Below the pieces are notes generated by a model. The model ran no database searches, was not told the origin of the DNA, and worked only from the letters and a program-made list of their open reading frames with translations. The position numbers and the translations under genes are program-made. From JBKEBQ01 sp047973225 (GTDB taxonomy: Bacteria; Bacillota_I; Bacilli_A; Erysipelotrichales; Erysipelotrichaceae), in contig JBKEBQ010000058.1 in the NCBI GenBank assembly GCA_047973225.1, positions 1 to 64,000 on the forward strand: a DNA stretch of 64,000 bases. The letters are read 5' to 3'. Below are positions 33,313 to 42,774 of the stretch, piece after piece. How positions within the stretch are numbered: position 1 is the first letter of the stretch; the number at the start of each line of letters is the position of its first letter.

Positions 33313-34658
33313 TTTCTTATCCTCGCTTTCACTGCTTCTATCAATTCATTTTGATTTACTTTTTTATTTTCTAACGATCGCATCACATCTTCATCATGGG
33401 TATCTTTAGCCATAATGTGGTATACGATTACCTTTTGCTTTTGTCCTTGCCTGTATAGCCTTGCATTAGCCTGCAGATATAACTCTAAACTCCATGTAAG
33501 CCCAAACCAAACAATGATATTCCCGCCATCTTGCATATTTAGTCCATGCCCCATAGAAGCAGGATGGCACACTAGCAGTTCTGTTTTACCAGCATTCCAA
33601 TTTTTAAAGTCTTTTTCTCCATCTAGTGTCCTTGCCTCAGGAAAATGATTCATGATTTTAGCAAGATCATGTTTATACGAATAAAACACTAAAACAGATT
33701 TCCCATTAGCACCTTCTATAAGCTCATTTAAAGCATTAATCTTTTCATCATGTATTTGTACTACTTCTCTGTTTTCGTTGTACACTGCGCCATTAGCATA
33801 CTGTAAAAGCTTATTTGTTAGAGCTCCTGCATGAGTACCAATCAATGCCTTATCTTCTTCGTACTCAAGAATACTCTGGGCTTCAAATCGCTTATAATCA
33901 GCCATAACTTTTTCATCTAGATCTACAAATATTTTCCGGTCTATGCGCTCAGGCATTTCAAGCCAGTCCTTTGCTTGCAACGAAATACACACATCACCCA
34001 TTTTTTGTTGAATACGTTCCTTTGCCCCATCTCTCAAGTCCCACTCAAAGATGATATGACCATTTCTTCTTCCTGGCGAAAAGAAAGCATCTCGATATCT
34101 TGTCATTGTTGGATATAATCGGTCTCCTTGATCAATTAAATACATTTGCCCCCACAAATCCAGATACCCATTCGGTGAGGGTGTTCCTGTTAATCCTACA
34201 AATCGATCGACATAAGGCATCACCTTTTTTAGGGCTCTAAATCTTTTCGATTTGGAATTTTTAAAGCTACTCCATTCATCAACAACAACCATATCAAAGT
34301 CAAAATCTTTCCCGATATAATCAACTAACCAAACTACATTTTCCCGATTAACGATGTAAATATCTGCTTTTGTTTTAAGAGCTTCCTTTCGCTTAACTAC
34401 GCTTCCAAGCACTTTGGATATAGTCAAGTTCAGATGGTCCCACTTCTCAATTTCATCACTCCAAGTAAGCTGTGCTACGCGTAAAGGTGCAACAACTAAA
34501 ACTTTCTGAACACTAAAATAGTCATACATTAAGTCCTGAATCGCTGATAAGGTAATTACAGTTTTACCTAGACCCATATCCACGATCAAACCACACTTGT
34601 CATGATTGATTATGTAGTCATGGGATCTCTCTTGATAATTATGTGGTATAAACTTCAT
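33309..34658 (-). CDS. SNF2-family DNA helicase
   Basis: It has 449 residues from the ATG at 34656-34658 (AAGGTGAG upstream; a GTG four codons earlier is less well placed). Helicase motifs in order: I (DMGLGKT), Ia (VVAPLRV), II (VVVDEWSSFKN, DEWS instead of DEAD/H), III (GLTGTPSPN), then the C-terminal lobe with LVCHPASMGHGLNMQDG and motif VI (ANARLYRQGQK). It probably remodels DNA or proteins during phage replication. It overlaps the VRR-NUC gene by 20 nt. Confidence 0.9.
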   Translation of the reverse strand: MKFIPHNYQERSHDYIINHDKCGLIVDMGLGKTVITLSAIQDLMYDYFSVQKVLVVAPLRVAQLTWSDEIEKWDHLNLTISKVLGSVVKRKEALKTKADIYIVNRENVVWLVDYIGKDFDFDMVVVDEWSSFKNSKSKRFRALKKVMPYVDRFVGLTGTPSPNGYLDLWGQMYLIDQGDRLYPTMTRYRDAFFSPGRRNGHIIFEWDLRDGAKERIQQKMGDVCISLQAKDWLEMPERIDRKIFVDLDEKVMADYKRFEAQSILEYEEDKALIGTHAGALTNKLLQYANGAVYNENREVVQIHDEKINALNELIEGANGKSVLVFYSYKHDLAKIMNHFPEARTLDGEKDFKNWNAGKTELLVCHPASMGHGLNMQDGGNIIVWFGLTWSLELYLQANARLYRQGQKQKVIVYHIMAKDTHDEDVMRSLENKKVNQNELIEAVKARIRK

Positions 34659-34974
34659 CTGGTAACTCACCTTTCAACATATAGCTCACTAATTCATCAA
34701 CCATATCAACATTTTTGATAACATAAGCTTTCTGACCATTTCTAATCAGTTGCTTTACTCTCCATTCTTGCATAGGTGCTATCCTTCCGCCTTTTGGTCT
34801 TTTCAGCTCCACAAAACAGAGAATATCATTCAACACCACAATTCTATCTGGAACACCTTTTGTACCAGGAGATGTAAACTTCCAACACAAACCGCCAAGG
34901 TTGTGGATCGTGTCTTTCAGGTACCTCTCTACTTTTGCTTCTGGATCACAATTTGTTCTACTCTTCCAACCCAT
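34639..34974 (-). CDS. VRR-NUC domain nuclease
   Basis: The 111-residue, single-domain protein has the PD-(D/E)xK motif spread as GVPDRIVVL (Asp), CFVELKRPKGG (ExK) and PMQEW. The small stand-alone VRR-NUC of phages is thought to cut branched DNA; activity here is not shown. AAGGAGG lies 5 nt before the ATG. It is placed between the primase-helicase with its iteron-like region and the SNF2 helicase. Confidence 0.88.
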   Translation of the reverse strand: MGWKSRTNCDPEAKVERYLKDTIHNLGGLCWKFTSPGTKGVPDRIVVLNDILCFVELKRPKGGRIAPMQEWRVKQLIRNGQKAYVIKNVDMVDELVSYMLKGELPDEVYTT

Positions 34975-35000
34975 GCTTACCTCCTTACTTTTTAGCTAAG

Positions 35001-35269
35001 GTAGTCCAAGGTTCGTACGCACACGTATAGGTACTATGCGATTAGGCATATTAGGTATATTTATTAATATTATATATACCTAATAACAACTAAACCTTTA
35101 TAACTTAAGTCTTGGACTACTTGGTCTACTTTATATATTTAAGCCTTTATCTATGCTGTTTTTATAGGTAGTCCAAACTGTTTATTTTTGGTCTACCTTT
35201 GACTTCTTGGTCTACGTCATTTTTTCAATTTTCAAATCTTGGACTACCTTTTTTTCAATCTTGGACTAC
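35001..35269. repeat. Iteron-like array: eight copies of CTTGG(A/T)CTAC
   Basis: Copies or near-copies lie at 35001-35010 (inverted), 35111-35120, 35120-35129, 35168-35177 (inverted), 35187-35196, 35206-35215, 35238-35247 and 35260-35269. An 11-bp perfect inverted repeat ATTAGGTATAT (35050-35060) / ATATACCTAAT (35074-35084) with an AT-only spacer sits among them. This fills the only sizeable gap in the replication module, next to the primase-helicase gene. A replication origin is inferred. Confidence 0.6.
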
Positions 35270-37638
35270 CTCCGAATAAAGCCCTTTTTAGGGTTCTTTT
35301 CATTGGGAAACTTCACACTTTTCTTGTATTCCCAATCTGGTAATTCCCTTAAGATATCATTGATATCTTTTACTACAAAGTTATCAATTCTTCTGACATC
35401 TTTGTATAAAAGTTCATCGATGATTTCTCTCGCACATACTCGTTCTCTCAGCATAGTACCTTTATAGTCATCAGCTAGATTACCTTCTAGGAATTCTTGC
35501 TTTTTATAGGTTTCAAACTCATACCAGTCCTTTGGGAGTTCTTTATCAAGATACTCGATTATTAACTCCTTGCGGTAATCTTCTTCTCTGTGTGCTTCCT
35601 GGTGACCCATGGCAACCTTTTCTAATTCTTTCCCAAGCCACATCGATTCTTTTTGCTCATATCTATATTTCGCTTCCGCCCATATTTGATCTATTTCATA
35701 ATCTGTGAGGTCCTTGAATAGGTCCTTCGATGCTAATAAGATGTTCACATCCAACGGCCAATATCTTCTATTACCTGTATTATCTTTTAAAAACTCTTGC
35801 TTATTCGTTGTTCCGAAAAAGATACAGGTTCTAGGGTTATCAGTTGGGTTTCTATCATATGCTTTCCTATAAGTATCTGACTGCATAGAGATAAATTGTT
35901 TTGATATTTCTATATCACTTCTTTTGAGAGCCGATAATTCTCCAAGCTCACATAACCATTTTCCTTGTATTGCTTCATGAGCTTCCTTACCTTTAAATGT
36001 TTTTACGTTGTCCGTAAACCATGTTTGCATTTTACTTAGTCTATATATAATATAGCTCTTACCTACTCCCTGTGGCCCATATAGGACCACCATATAGTCA
36101 AATTTACATCCAGGCTCATATACTCTCTTTACTGCAGCTGTAAGGCTCTTACGTGTTGCCATTCGGCTATATTCATTATCTTCAACACCCAAATAATCAA
36201 TAAAGGTTGTATCAAGCCTTTCTATTCCATCCCATTCAAGCGAATCTAGATAATCTCGTAGCGGATGCCAAGCATTCTGCCTGTGAACAATACGCTGAGC
36301 ATCATATATGTTATTTCTTCCATACAACCCATAAGTCGATTCTAGATACAATCGCATCCCTGCGTCGTCGTCATCTGTCCAACCAGGTTTATATGGATCA
36401 TAATCCCACCAAGGAAGTTTGCCTCTTTTCACAACCTTTTGAGCAAACTCATCAACGCCACCAATACTATCTTTTAAGTTAGGATCATTTCGCATTATGA
36501 TCACGAAGTTACTAATGGTGGCTTCAAACTCACCATTGTTTTCTAAAGTAAGCTCTTTAATCCATTCTTCATCTTTATTGATGTCAATTAAATCTTCAAA
36601 ATCATCTTGAGCGGTGTTGATATGCTCTACTGCGATCGTTTTTTTAGCTTCCTCATCATTTCGAATTAAGTCCATCATTTTTACCCATGAGGGTTTTTTG
36701 TTAATGGGGGTGCTTTCTTTTGCGTCTATATCTAAATCGCCAAACTTGTGTATACGAACAAGATCAAAAGCATTGCACAGCATCATACTTGCTGGATCAG
36801 TAGAGTGATTTGAATAAGCAAATTTATCCTCATAAATGACTACTCCAGCTGATGTGCTTCCATTTAAATAAGTGTATCTATTAGGAATGTCACAAGACTC
36901 ATATACATCACTTAGAAACTTATCAATCGCTTCGACAATTGTATATGTTCTACAAAAAGATCCTATGAGTCCATCCTTTGATAATGGATCGCCTTGTTTG
37001 TCTGCTCCTTTTTTCTTTAGCTCATCAATTCTGCTACTCATTGGCCAGAAAGATACATCTTTCCAATCATCATATTTAGAAAGGTATTCATCTGCATTCA
37101 GTATCATACCTTCTTGATGTTCAAACACATATACACCATCTTTGCTGGTTGACGGCCAGTACATTAGTCTTGATGGTTGGTACGTTGTATCATCGAAGTA
37201 ATCAATATCTATTTCCTTTGTTAACATCCTAGCAATAGCCTCATACTCTTCAGGTGTTACATCTCTGGATAGAGGAACTACCAATCTGTATCTAGGAGTT
37301 CGATCAGAATGCTTATGAGTGGAATAAATACAAGATGTATATCCAAAAAGCATTGAATAAGTTTCCCAAAAATCTAATGGTGCAAAATCTAAATCCAATG
37401 TAAGCATTGAACGACTTACAACATTTGCATCTAATCGTCGACCATCTATTAGTTTCCCTGCTACAAAACCGCCGATATCCTTTATATCACCCTGTTTGAT
37501 TTTGGACATCTTGTTATACTCAGCTTGAGTTTCGATCGTTCTATGCGTCTCATTTACTCTGTCAAGGAATTGCGACCACGACATTTCAGTATTTTTCCAT
37601 TTCTTATCTTTACGACTTTTTCCTATCGCAATATACAT
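35266..37638 (-). CDS. Primase-helicase (VirE / virulence-associated E type)
   Basis: The 790-residue protein has an N-terminal archaeo-eukaryotic primase-like region with LTLDLDF (D82, D84), STHKHSD (about 106-112) and RYRLVVPLS. The C-terminal half is the VirE P-loop ATPase with GPQGVGKS at 521-528, then KGKEAHEAIQGKWLCELGEL and the sensor-type FGTTN. It would start and unwind DNA for phage replication. AAGGAGG lies 8 nt upstream. The stop lies inside the last copy of the iteron-like repeat. Confidence 0.9.
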   Translation of the reverse strand: MYIAIGKSRKDKKWKNTEMSWSQFLDRVNETHRTIETQAEYNKMSKIKQGDIKDIGGFVAGKLIDGRRLDANVVSRSMLTLDLDFAPLDFWETYSMLFGYTSCIYSTHKHSDRTPRYRLVVPLSRDVTPEEYEAIARMLTKEIDIDYFDDTTYQPSRLMYWPSTSKDGVYVFEHQEGMILNADEYLSKYDDWKDVSFWPMSSRIDELKKKGADKQGDPLSKDGLIGSFCRTYTIVEAIDKFLSDVYESCDIPNRYTYLNGSTSAGVVIYEDKFAYSNHSTDPASMMLCNAFDLVRIHKFGDLDIDAKESTPINKKPSWVKMMDLIRNDEEAKKTIAVEHINTAQDDFEDLIDINKDEEWIKELTLENNGEFEATISNFVIIMRNDPNLKDSIGGVDEFAQKVVKRGKLPWWDYDPYKPGWTDDDDAGMRLYLESTYGLYGRNNIYDAQRIVHRQNAWHPLRDYLDSLEWDGIERLDTTFIDYLGVEDNEYSRMATRKSLTAAVKRVYEPGCKFDYMVVLYGPQGVGKSYIIYRLSKMQTWFTDNVKTFKGKEAHEAIQGKWLCELGELSALKRSDIEISKQFISMQSDTYRKAYDRNPTDNPRTCIFFGTTNKQEFLKDNTGNRRYWPLDVNILLASKDLFKDLTDYEIDQIWAEAKYRYEQKESMWLGKELEKVAMGHQEAHREEDYRKELIIEYLDKELPKDWYEFETYKKQEFLEGNLADDYKGTMLRERVCAREIIDELLYKDVRRIDNFVVKDINDILRELPDWEYKKSVKFPNEKNPKKGFIRR

Positions 37639-37651
37639 TCACAATTCCTCC

Positions 37652-39589
37652 TTAATCTTTTTTATAATACGGTGTAATGAACCCATCACCCTGTAATTTT
37701 AAATCTGGTGCCCACTCAAGAGACTCAGCCATTTCAACAAGTACATTTTTCAATAATACTTCTGGATCATTGCTTTCAATAATGATTTCATCATGCACAT
37801 GAAACTTAATATCCATATTGGCTACTTTCATAAGTGACTCAGCTAAGCAATCTCTTGCTGTAGCTTGAACAATATTCTCAACTAGCTTTCCACCATAAGT
37901 ATTTAATGATGACCATTTTTTCGTTTCCTGATTTAGCCCACTATAGTGTATTTGTTTTCCATAAGTACCTTCTTTCAATTGAGCATTGTAATATGCTAGA
38001 CTTCGACCACTTGGTAACTGGATAAACAATACTCTATCTTTCATGTAGAAAGTTAAGCCTTTTGGTCCTCTTAGTGTTTTTCTTGTCATAACGCATTCAA
38101 TTGCAACTTCCTCAATTTCTCTCCACAGCATTACTATATTAATATTTGCATTTCGCCATTGCTTTACAAGCTTAGGCAATTCTTCTTCTGTTAGTCCCAT
38201 TTCTAGCGCTCCCATTTGCTTAAGTGCTCCTACACTACCTTGATAACCAAGAGCAAGTTCTGCAACTTTTCCTTTAGCTCTTAGTTCTTTTGTAACCTTC
38301 TCAAGTGGGACTTTAAACATCTGACTAGCGGAAGCCTCATAAATCTTTCCATGGGTAGCGAATACTTTATTTCGCCACTCCTCATTTGCATACCAAGCAA
38401 TTACTCTTGCTTCTATAGCACTAAAATCAACAACGACAAAATTGTTCTCAGCTATAAAAGCAGTTCTGACTAACTGTGATAAAACAAAATTCGTTCCTGG
38501 GAACAATAAGTCTAATGTAGTAAAGTCATTAGCTTTTACAAGTTCTCTAGCATAATCAATATCCTTTAGTTTATTTTGCGGAAGATTATGTACTTGAACT
38601 AACCTACCAGCCCATCGCCCAGTCCTGTTGGCTCCATAGAACTGTAAAATCCCACGGATCTTTCCATCAGCACATGCGGATCTTCTCATAGCGTCATACT
38701 TCTTAATAGAGGTCTTAGCCATTTGTTGTCTTAATCGGAGTAATCTTTTTGCTCTACTACTAATATCAGACTGTAATAATTCAATGACTTTATCTTTCGC
38801 TAAGCTTGTAACTTCAACACCTTCATGTTCTGAGAACCAGGCTTTTATTTGTGTAGGGCTATTAGGATTATCTAATCCGCTAACTCCCTTAGCTTCCTCC
38901 ATCAATTCATACTGATTGATATCACCATAATTCAAAATGGTGTCAATCATATCTAAATCCAATAAAATTCCATTATCATTTATTTTTTGGTCCAACGCCC
39001 ATAGCTTTTTTTCGTTTGGGTTCCAAGGACCATATTTTTCAATTTCTTTTGATATTTCTCTTTCAACTTCCACATCTTGTTTACAATACCCTAGGAATAA
39101 ATTCCATTTATCTCTATCATGATGTGGATAATTTCTTGTTCTTCCTCCATTCGATTTCGTAGGTTTACACGGCTTTGAAAAGTATTGTATAAGAGCTTTA
39201 CCTTGTTTATCTTTTTGCTTACTCTCTTCAAAACCCAAAGCCAATGCAACCTGCGCCAAACTCATAGGAAGTCCTAACGATGCAGCACGCACCATAACAC
39301 ACCCCCATTGGTTTGGATCACACAGTATATTAAAGTATTTTGCAATACATGCGCGCTCAAAATTGGCATTAAAAGCGGTTTTTAAGACCGCTTTATTTGT
39401 TAATGCCATAAGAACATCAAGTGGTAAAGTTTCGAAATTTGCTAAATCTATTTCCTTTATATCTTCATCATCAAAGGCATATCCGAAAATTAAGATTTCA
39501 AAATCTGGAGACTCAACATACTTATAAACACCACTTTCCATTAAGTCGATAGAGCTATAAGTTTCAATATCGATATGGAGTGTTCTCAT
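37652..39589 (-). CDS. DNA polymerase, family A (phage type)
   Basis: The 645-residue protein has a 3'-5' exonuclease domain with HIDIETYSS (D7, E9), AFNANFE and a later CKQDVEVE. The polymerase domain has motif A VVVDFSAIEARV (D388), the O-helix region around KGKVAELALGYQG (441-451) and motif C HVHDE (599-601). There is no 5'-3' exonuclease domain, as usual in phages. It replicates the phage genome together with the neighbouring primase-helicase. Confidence 0.95.
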   Translation of the reverse strand: MRTLHIDIETYSSIDLMESGVYKYVESPDFEILIFGYAFDDEDIKEIDLANFETLPLDVLMALTNKAVLKTAFNANFERACIAKYFNILCDPNQWGCVMVRAASLGLPMSLAQVALALGFEESKQKDKQGKALIQYFSKPCKPTKSNGGRTRNYPHHDRDKWNLFLGYCKQDVEVEREISKEIEKYGPWNPNEKKLWALDQKINDNGILLDLDMIDTILNYGDINQYELMEEAKGVSGLDNPNSPTQIKAWFSEHEGVEVTSLAKDKVIELLQSDISSRAKRLLRLRQQMAKTSIKKYDAMRRSACADGKIRGILQFYGANRTGRWAGRLVQVHNLPQNKLKDIDYARELVKANDFTTLDLLFPGTNFVLSQLVRTAFIAENNFVVVDFSAIEARVIAWYANEEWRNKVFATHGKIYEASASQMFKVPLEKVTKELRAKGKVAELALGYQGSVGALKQMGALEMGLTEEELPKLVKQWRNANINIVMLWREIEEVAIECVMTRKTLRGPKGLTFYMKDRVLFIQLPSGRSLAYYNAQLKEGTYGKQIHYSGLNQETKKWSSLNTYGGKLVENIVQATARDCLAESLMKVANMDIKFHVHDEIIIESNDPEVLLKNVLVEMAESLEWAPDLKLQGDGFITPYYKKD

Positions 39590-39593
39590 AAGT

Positions 39594-40181
39594 TTAACCT
39601 AGAAGATCATTCATATCTAATGCTTCTTCACCCTCAGGAATGTCAACATCTGCAAAATCAGTATCAGCATCTATTCTACCACCAAGGTTTTCACCATCTT
39701 TGGTTTTCATGATGTTATTTAACCCGCAAGCAACTCCTTTGTTTCCTTTTGCATTAAAAGGGTAAAAATTCACACTCGCTATCCCATAACAGCCTGCATA
39801 AACATCTTCTGGTGTTGCCTCTACAAACTTCGTTCCTACTCTCGTACTCAGAACCACTCCAGGTTTTGTCTTACAAGTTGTATTAATAAAGTATGCTCCA
39901 GCATAAGCTTCGTCTTCAGGACGCTCTGTATCACCGTCTCGTAAAGGCATTTTCAAGTTCGCTGGTTTTTTCCCATTCCATTTACTTGATACTCCTTGCT
40001 CGACTGCAGCCTCAATTGCTTTTTTGATTTTCAACAAAGTATCTTTGTCATTTTTGGGAATGATCAGAGATACTGAATACTTTGCTTCTCCTCCGTCCAT
40101 TGCATGTGCTTCAAATAAATGCGGGTAAGATAGTCTTACCTCTCCAGTTCTTACTTTTGTTTCTAATTGTCCGTTTGCCAT
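39594..40181 (-). CDS. DUF2815 protein, putative ssDNA-binding protein
   Basis: It has 195 residues from the ATG at 40179-40181, with GGAGG 7 nt upstream. It shows the DUF2815 pattern: KVRTGEVRLSYPHLFEAHAM, then SVSLIIPKNDKD, a Lys/Arg loop, and a strongly acidic tail (DFADVDIPEGEEALDMNDL), as in ssDNA-binding proteins. An in-frame ATG at 40254-40256 overlaps the stop of the preceding gene and would add 25 residues; both starts are possible. It is always next to the DNA polymerase in this phage type. Confidence 0.85.
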   Translation of the reverse strand: MANGQLETKVRTGEVRLSYPHLFEAHAMDGGEAKYSVSLIIPKNDKDTLLKIKKAIEAAVEQGVSSKWNGKKPANLKMPLRDGDTERPEDEAYAGAYFINTTCKTKPGVVLSTRVGTKFVEATPEDVYAGCYGIASVNFYPFNAKGNKGVACGLNNIMKTKDGENLGGRIDADTDFADVDIPEGEEALDMNDLLG

Positions 40182-40252
40182 TATTTTATTTCCTCCTTTA
40201 ATAGCGTTTCTTTCATTTGTAATATAATCTTCAGCTACATCATCAAAGTAGC

Positions 40253-41386
40253 TCATTGTAATAAATCCTTAAAATCTTCTTGTGCATCATTAACTGTAAG
40301 TGAAGGTCTCTTATCACCTTCAGGTGCTATGGTAGGTTTACCTTGTGGTTTTTCTACTAGGTCACCAATCAAATCAGAGAAGTCCTTCTTACCTAAGAGC
40401 TTTGTCATTGCTGTGATACCTAAAAGCTTTTTTTCATAAATGACTGCTTCGTCATATCCATTGTTTTTTAATGCTTCGGATATTTTTTCTTCATCTACAT
40501 ATTTTCTAAGGCTACGTCCCTCGACAGCTTTATAGCCTGGTATATCTTTTCCTTCTAGGATTTGATCTAAAGCAAACTCTTTTACTGATTCAGCCCATTT
40601 CTTTAGCTCATCTACTTTTGTTAACACTTCTTGAACATCTTCAATGGTTAAGAGGGATGGATCATCATAGTTAAACTTTTCCAATTCCATTAAATACTCT
40701 TTTCTAGCTTTACATACTGCTTTCGCTTTACAGAATTGACAATGATCTCCACATTTGAATTTGCCTTCTCCTACATCAGCTAATGCTGCTGCAGGGGCAA
40801 CAACATCTTCTGCCCATATCTTTAAATCCTTGACAGATAATGTTTCAGCACTTATATTATCTAGCCTTGGCTGCATAACATGGGTGGTTATGGTATCAAA
40901 GTCATACAACATCTCAAATGCAGTACATGCTCCCAAACCATACAAGCGTAACTGTGGATTATCATCTGCTTCCACCTCTACACCTTTACCATATTTAAGG
41001 TCTATGATATGTAGTTCATTATCAGCAATGATCACACAGTCACCAGTACCAAATCCGCCAGGCACATATTTACTAAAATCTAATCTTTGTTCGATTAAGA
41101 ATACTGTATCCTTACATTTCTTTCTAAGCTTGTTGTAAATTTCTACACAATAATCACGATACAGATCTGTATAATAATCCATATCTTTATCTTCACATTC
41201 AATTTTCTTTCTTTTCTTTCTGATATACTTTGTCAACTTTAGCTCTGCAATCTCATGAGCTTTTGTTCCTTCTTCTGCATACTTCGATGTTGTAGATGGA
41301 AATTTCGTTTCTAGTGCAACGGAAGGTGGACAATTGATCCACCTTTTTGCACCACTTGCAGAGAGTTTTGCATGTACTTCAGGCAT
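40253..41386 (-). CDS. DUF2800 protein, RecB/Cas4-like nuclease
   Basis: The 377-residue protein has a conserved start KLSASGAKRWINCPPSVALE (first Cys), EEGTKAHEIAELK, the PD-(D/E)xK core with GTGDCVIIADNELHIIDLKY, and a Cys cluster CGDHCQFCKAKAVCKAR typical of Cas4/AddB-like iron-sulfur nucleases. It probably processes DNA ends in replication or recombination. The start follows AAGGGG. It overlaps the next gene by 4 nt. Confidence 0.88.
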   Translation of the reverse strand: MPEVHAKLSASGAKRWINCPPSVALETKFPSTTSKYAEEGTKAHEIAELKLTKYIRKKRKKIECEDKDMDYYTDLYRDYCVEIYNKLRKKCKDTVFLIEQRLDFSKYVPGGFGTGDCVIIADNELHIIDLKYGKGVEVEADDNPQLRLYGLGACTAFEMLYDFDTITTHVMQPRLDNISAETLSVKDLKIWAEDVVAPAAALADVGEGKFKCGDHCQFCKAKAVCKARKEYLMELEKFNYDDPSLLTIEDVQEVLTKVDELKKWAESVKEFALDQILEGKDIPGYKAVEGRSLRKYVDEEKISEALKNNGYDEAVIYEKKLLGITAMTKLLGKKDFSDLIGDLVEKPQGKPTIAPEGDKRPSLTVNDAQEDFKDLLQ

Positions 41387-41387
41387 A

Positions 41388-42170
41388 TCATTCCAACCCC
41401 TTAGCTTTTATCAGTTCTTGCATACGATCCATTACTAGTCCTGAATGCTCTGTTTCTACTTCTGACAATTTATCAGCGCCTACACTTTTAAATAAAGCAA
41501 TAAGATCATTTTGCGCTCCGTTTTTGGCTAATACTGTTGCTGCTGCACGCAACTCGTCTTGTGAGTATGTTGGCAAGTCTTTTGGGTTCTCATAGTTTTC
41601 TTCAACTACTTCTGGTTTATTCTCTGGAGCTGTTTTGATTTCTTCACCTAACTCACTTGAAGGTATACCAGCTGGCTTTTTAACATGGGATCCAATAAAT
41701 GCATTCGCTAGAGTATTTATAGCGTCAACTAGCTCTGGCGCTTTGATTTCAATATTAATATTCATATCATCGATTTTCATAAAGTACCTCCATATTTCGA
41801 TAATTTCTTGTGCTTGATTTAGCATACCCATGTCAAAATAACCAAAGTGACATTCAGATACATCGATACCAAGCCAATCCGCAAGTTTTTGATATAGCGG
41901 TTTGCGATCCGCAATATAGTATTTACTTTTTCGATCCCAATGAGGATCAAATAAAGAATGCAGAAATATTTTCTTCTCTCTCATTTCTTGATTAGCAAGA
42001 ATTCCAAAAGCTTCCATAGGTTTATGCTGATGTGTACCAACACGTGCAAAGCACTGATTACAAAGATACATATAACCGCTTCCATGCGCTCGCTTATACA
42101 GAAGTGTTGACGAGATAAGTTTCACTTCTCCGCCACACAGATTACATTTCTTTGGAAATAAATCTACCAT
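41388..42170 (-). CDS. Fused protein: DUF3268-like zinc finger plus C-terminal phage domain
   Basis: The 260-residue protein's first half carries CNLCGG and CNQC zinc ligands and a DUF3268-like layout ending with YFDMGMLNQAQEIIEIW. The second half (MKIDDMNINIEIKAPELVDA and on, rich in Glu/Pro, with a final SAP-like or helical AATVLAKNGAQ) looks like an independent protein. At the junction an internal ATG (41778-41780) keeps a GGAGG site 6 nt upstream, in frame. Two formerly separate genes appear fused, and the shorter 130-residue product (41388-41780) may also be made. The start abuts the previous stop (TAAATG). Confidence 0.75.
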   Translation of the reverse strand: MVDLFPKKCNLCGGEVKLISSTLLYKRAHGSGYMYLCNQCFARVGTHQHKPMEAFGILANQEMREKKIFLHSLFDPHWDRKSKYYIADRKPLYQKLADWLGIDVSECHFGYFDMGMLNQAQEIIEIWRYFMKIDDMNINIEIKAPELVDAINTLANAFIGSHVKKPAGIPSSELGEEIKTAPENKPEVVEENYENPKDLPTYSQDELRAAATVLAKNGAQNDLIALFKSVGADKLSEVETEHSGLVMDRMQELIKAKGLE

Positions 42171-42458
42171 TTAACCAATGTCAATTAGATCAGCTGTATC
42201 TATGCCTGAGCTTCTGACAATCAAACTTGGGAGAGCGTGTACGTTTTGAATTCGGGTCACTCCAAGTTCGTAAAGATGTCTCATTACTAAATCAAGGAAT
42301 GCTGAGTGGTAAATAATTGTATAAAAGGGTGTACATGAAGCTGTTCCACCTAGGTGATACCATGCAAATGCTTTATCTTCTTTTATACGTTTCACTAATC
42401 CGATTTCATAATAATTTCCATTCTTATAAATGATCCAATCACCCTTTTTAATCTTCAT
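42171..42458 (-). CDS. Early phage protein, unknown
   Basis: It has 95 residues when started at the ATG at 42456-42458 (GTGAAGG 8 nt upstream; a start 27 nt earlier has no good site). It is SH3/KOW-like at the start (KKGDWIIYKNGNYYEIGLVK), followed by a Trp/His-rich middle and a Leu-rich end. Many phages carry a similar protein in the early block; the function is unknown. It overlaps the coiled-coil gene by 11 nt. Confidence 0.65.
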   Translation of the reverse strand: MKIKKGDWIIYKNGNYYEIGLVKRIKEDKAFAWYHLGGTASCTPFYTIIYHSAFLDLVMRHLYELGVTRIQNVHALPSLIVRSSGIDTADLIDIG

Positions 42459-42603
42459 AATCTGTACCTTCACATCCAACTTCATAACCTTGTATACTCT
42501 CTTGTAAATGATGAATTTGCATTCTTAATTGCTTATTCTCTTCTCTCAAGCCATGGTTTTCTTCTCTAAGTGATTTATTCTCTTCTACTAGAAATTGTTC
42601 CAT
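42448..42603 (-). CDS. Small coiled-coil protein
   Basis: The 51-residue product begins MEQFLVEENKSLREEN and has a heptad-like Glu/Leu/Asn repeat for about 35 residues, then an acidic tail. GAGGAGG lies 8 nt before the ATG at 42601-42603. It is nested between two early genes with short overlaps. A small adaptor or DNA-mimic is possible. Confidence 0.6.
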   Translation of the reverse strand: MEQFLVEENKSLREENHGLREENKQLRMQIHHLQESIQGYEVGCEGTDYED

Positions 42604-42606
42604 TCC

Positions 42607-42774
42607 TTAATCCTCCTCTGGAGGGATATCCCCATTTGCTAACAAATCAGTAACTGCCATCAACACTCTAGAATTACATATTTCACCTAAATGCTTAGCA
42701 AGTGTTGTTTCTATCTCATTTTCTATTTCTTTATCTGTAACTCCATATTTAGTAATTAGATTTTGTCTTTTCAT
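42607..42774 (-). CDS. Small early phage protein
   Basis: The 55-residue acidic, helical product begins MKRQNLITKYGVTDKEIENE. The ATG at 42772-42774 directly follows the stop of the glucosaminidase relic, with GGGAGG 7 nt upstream. The family is not recognised. Confidence 0.6.
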   Translation of the reverse strand: MKRQNLITKYGVTDKEIENEIETTLAKHLGEICNSRVLMAVTDLLANGDIPPEED

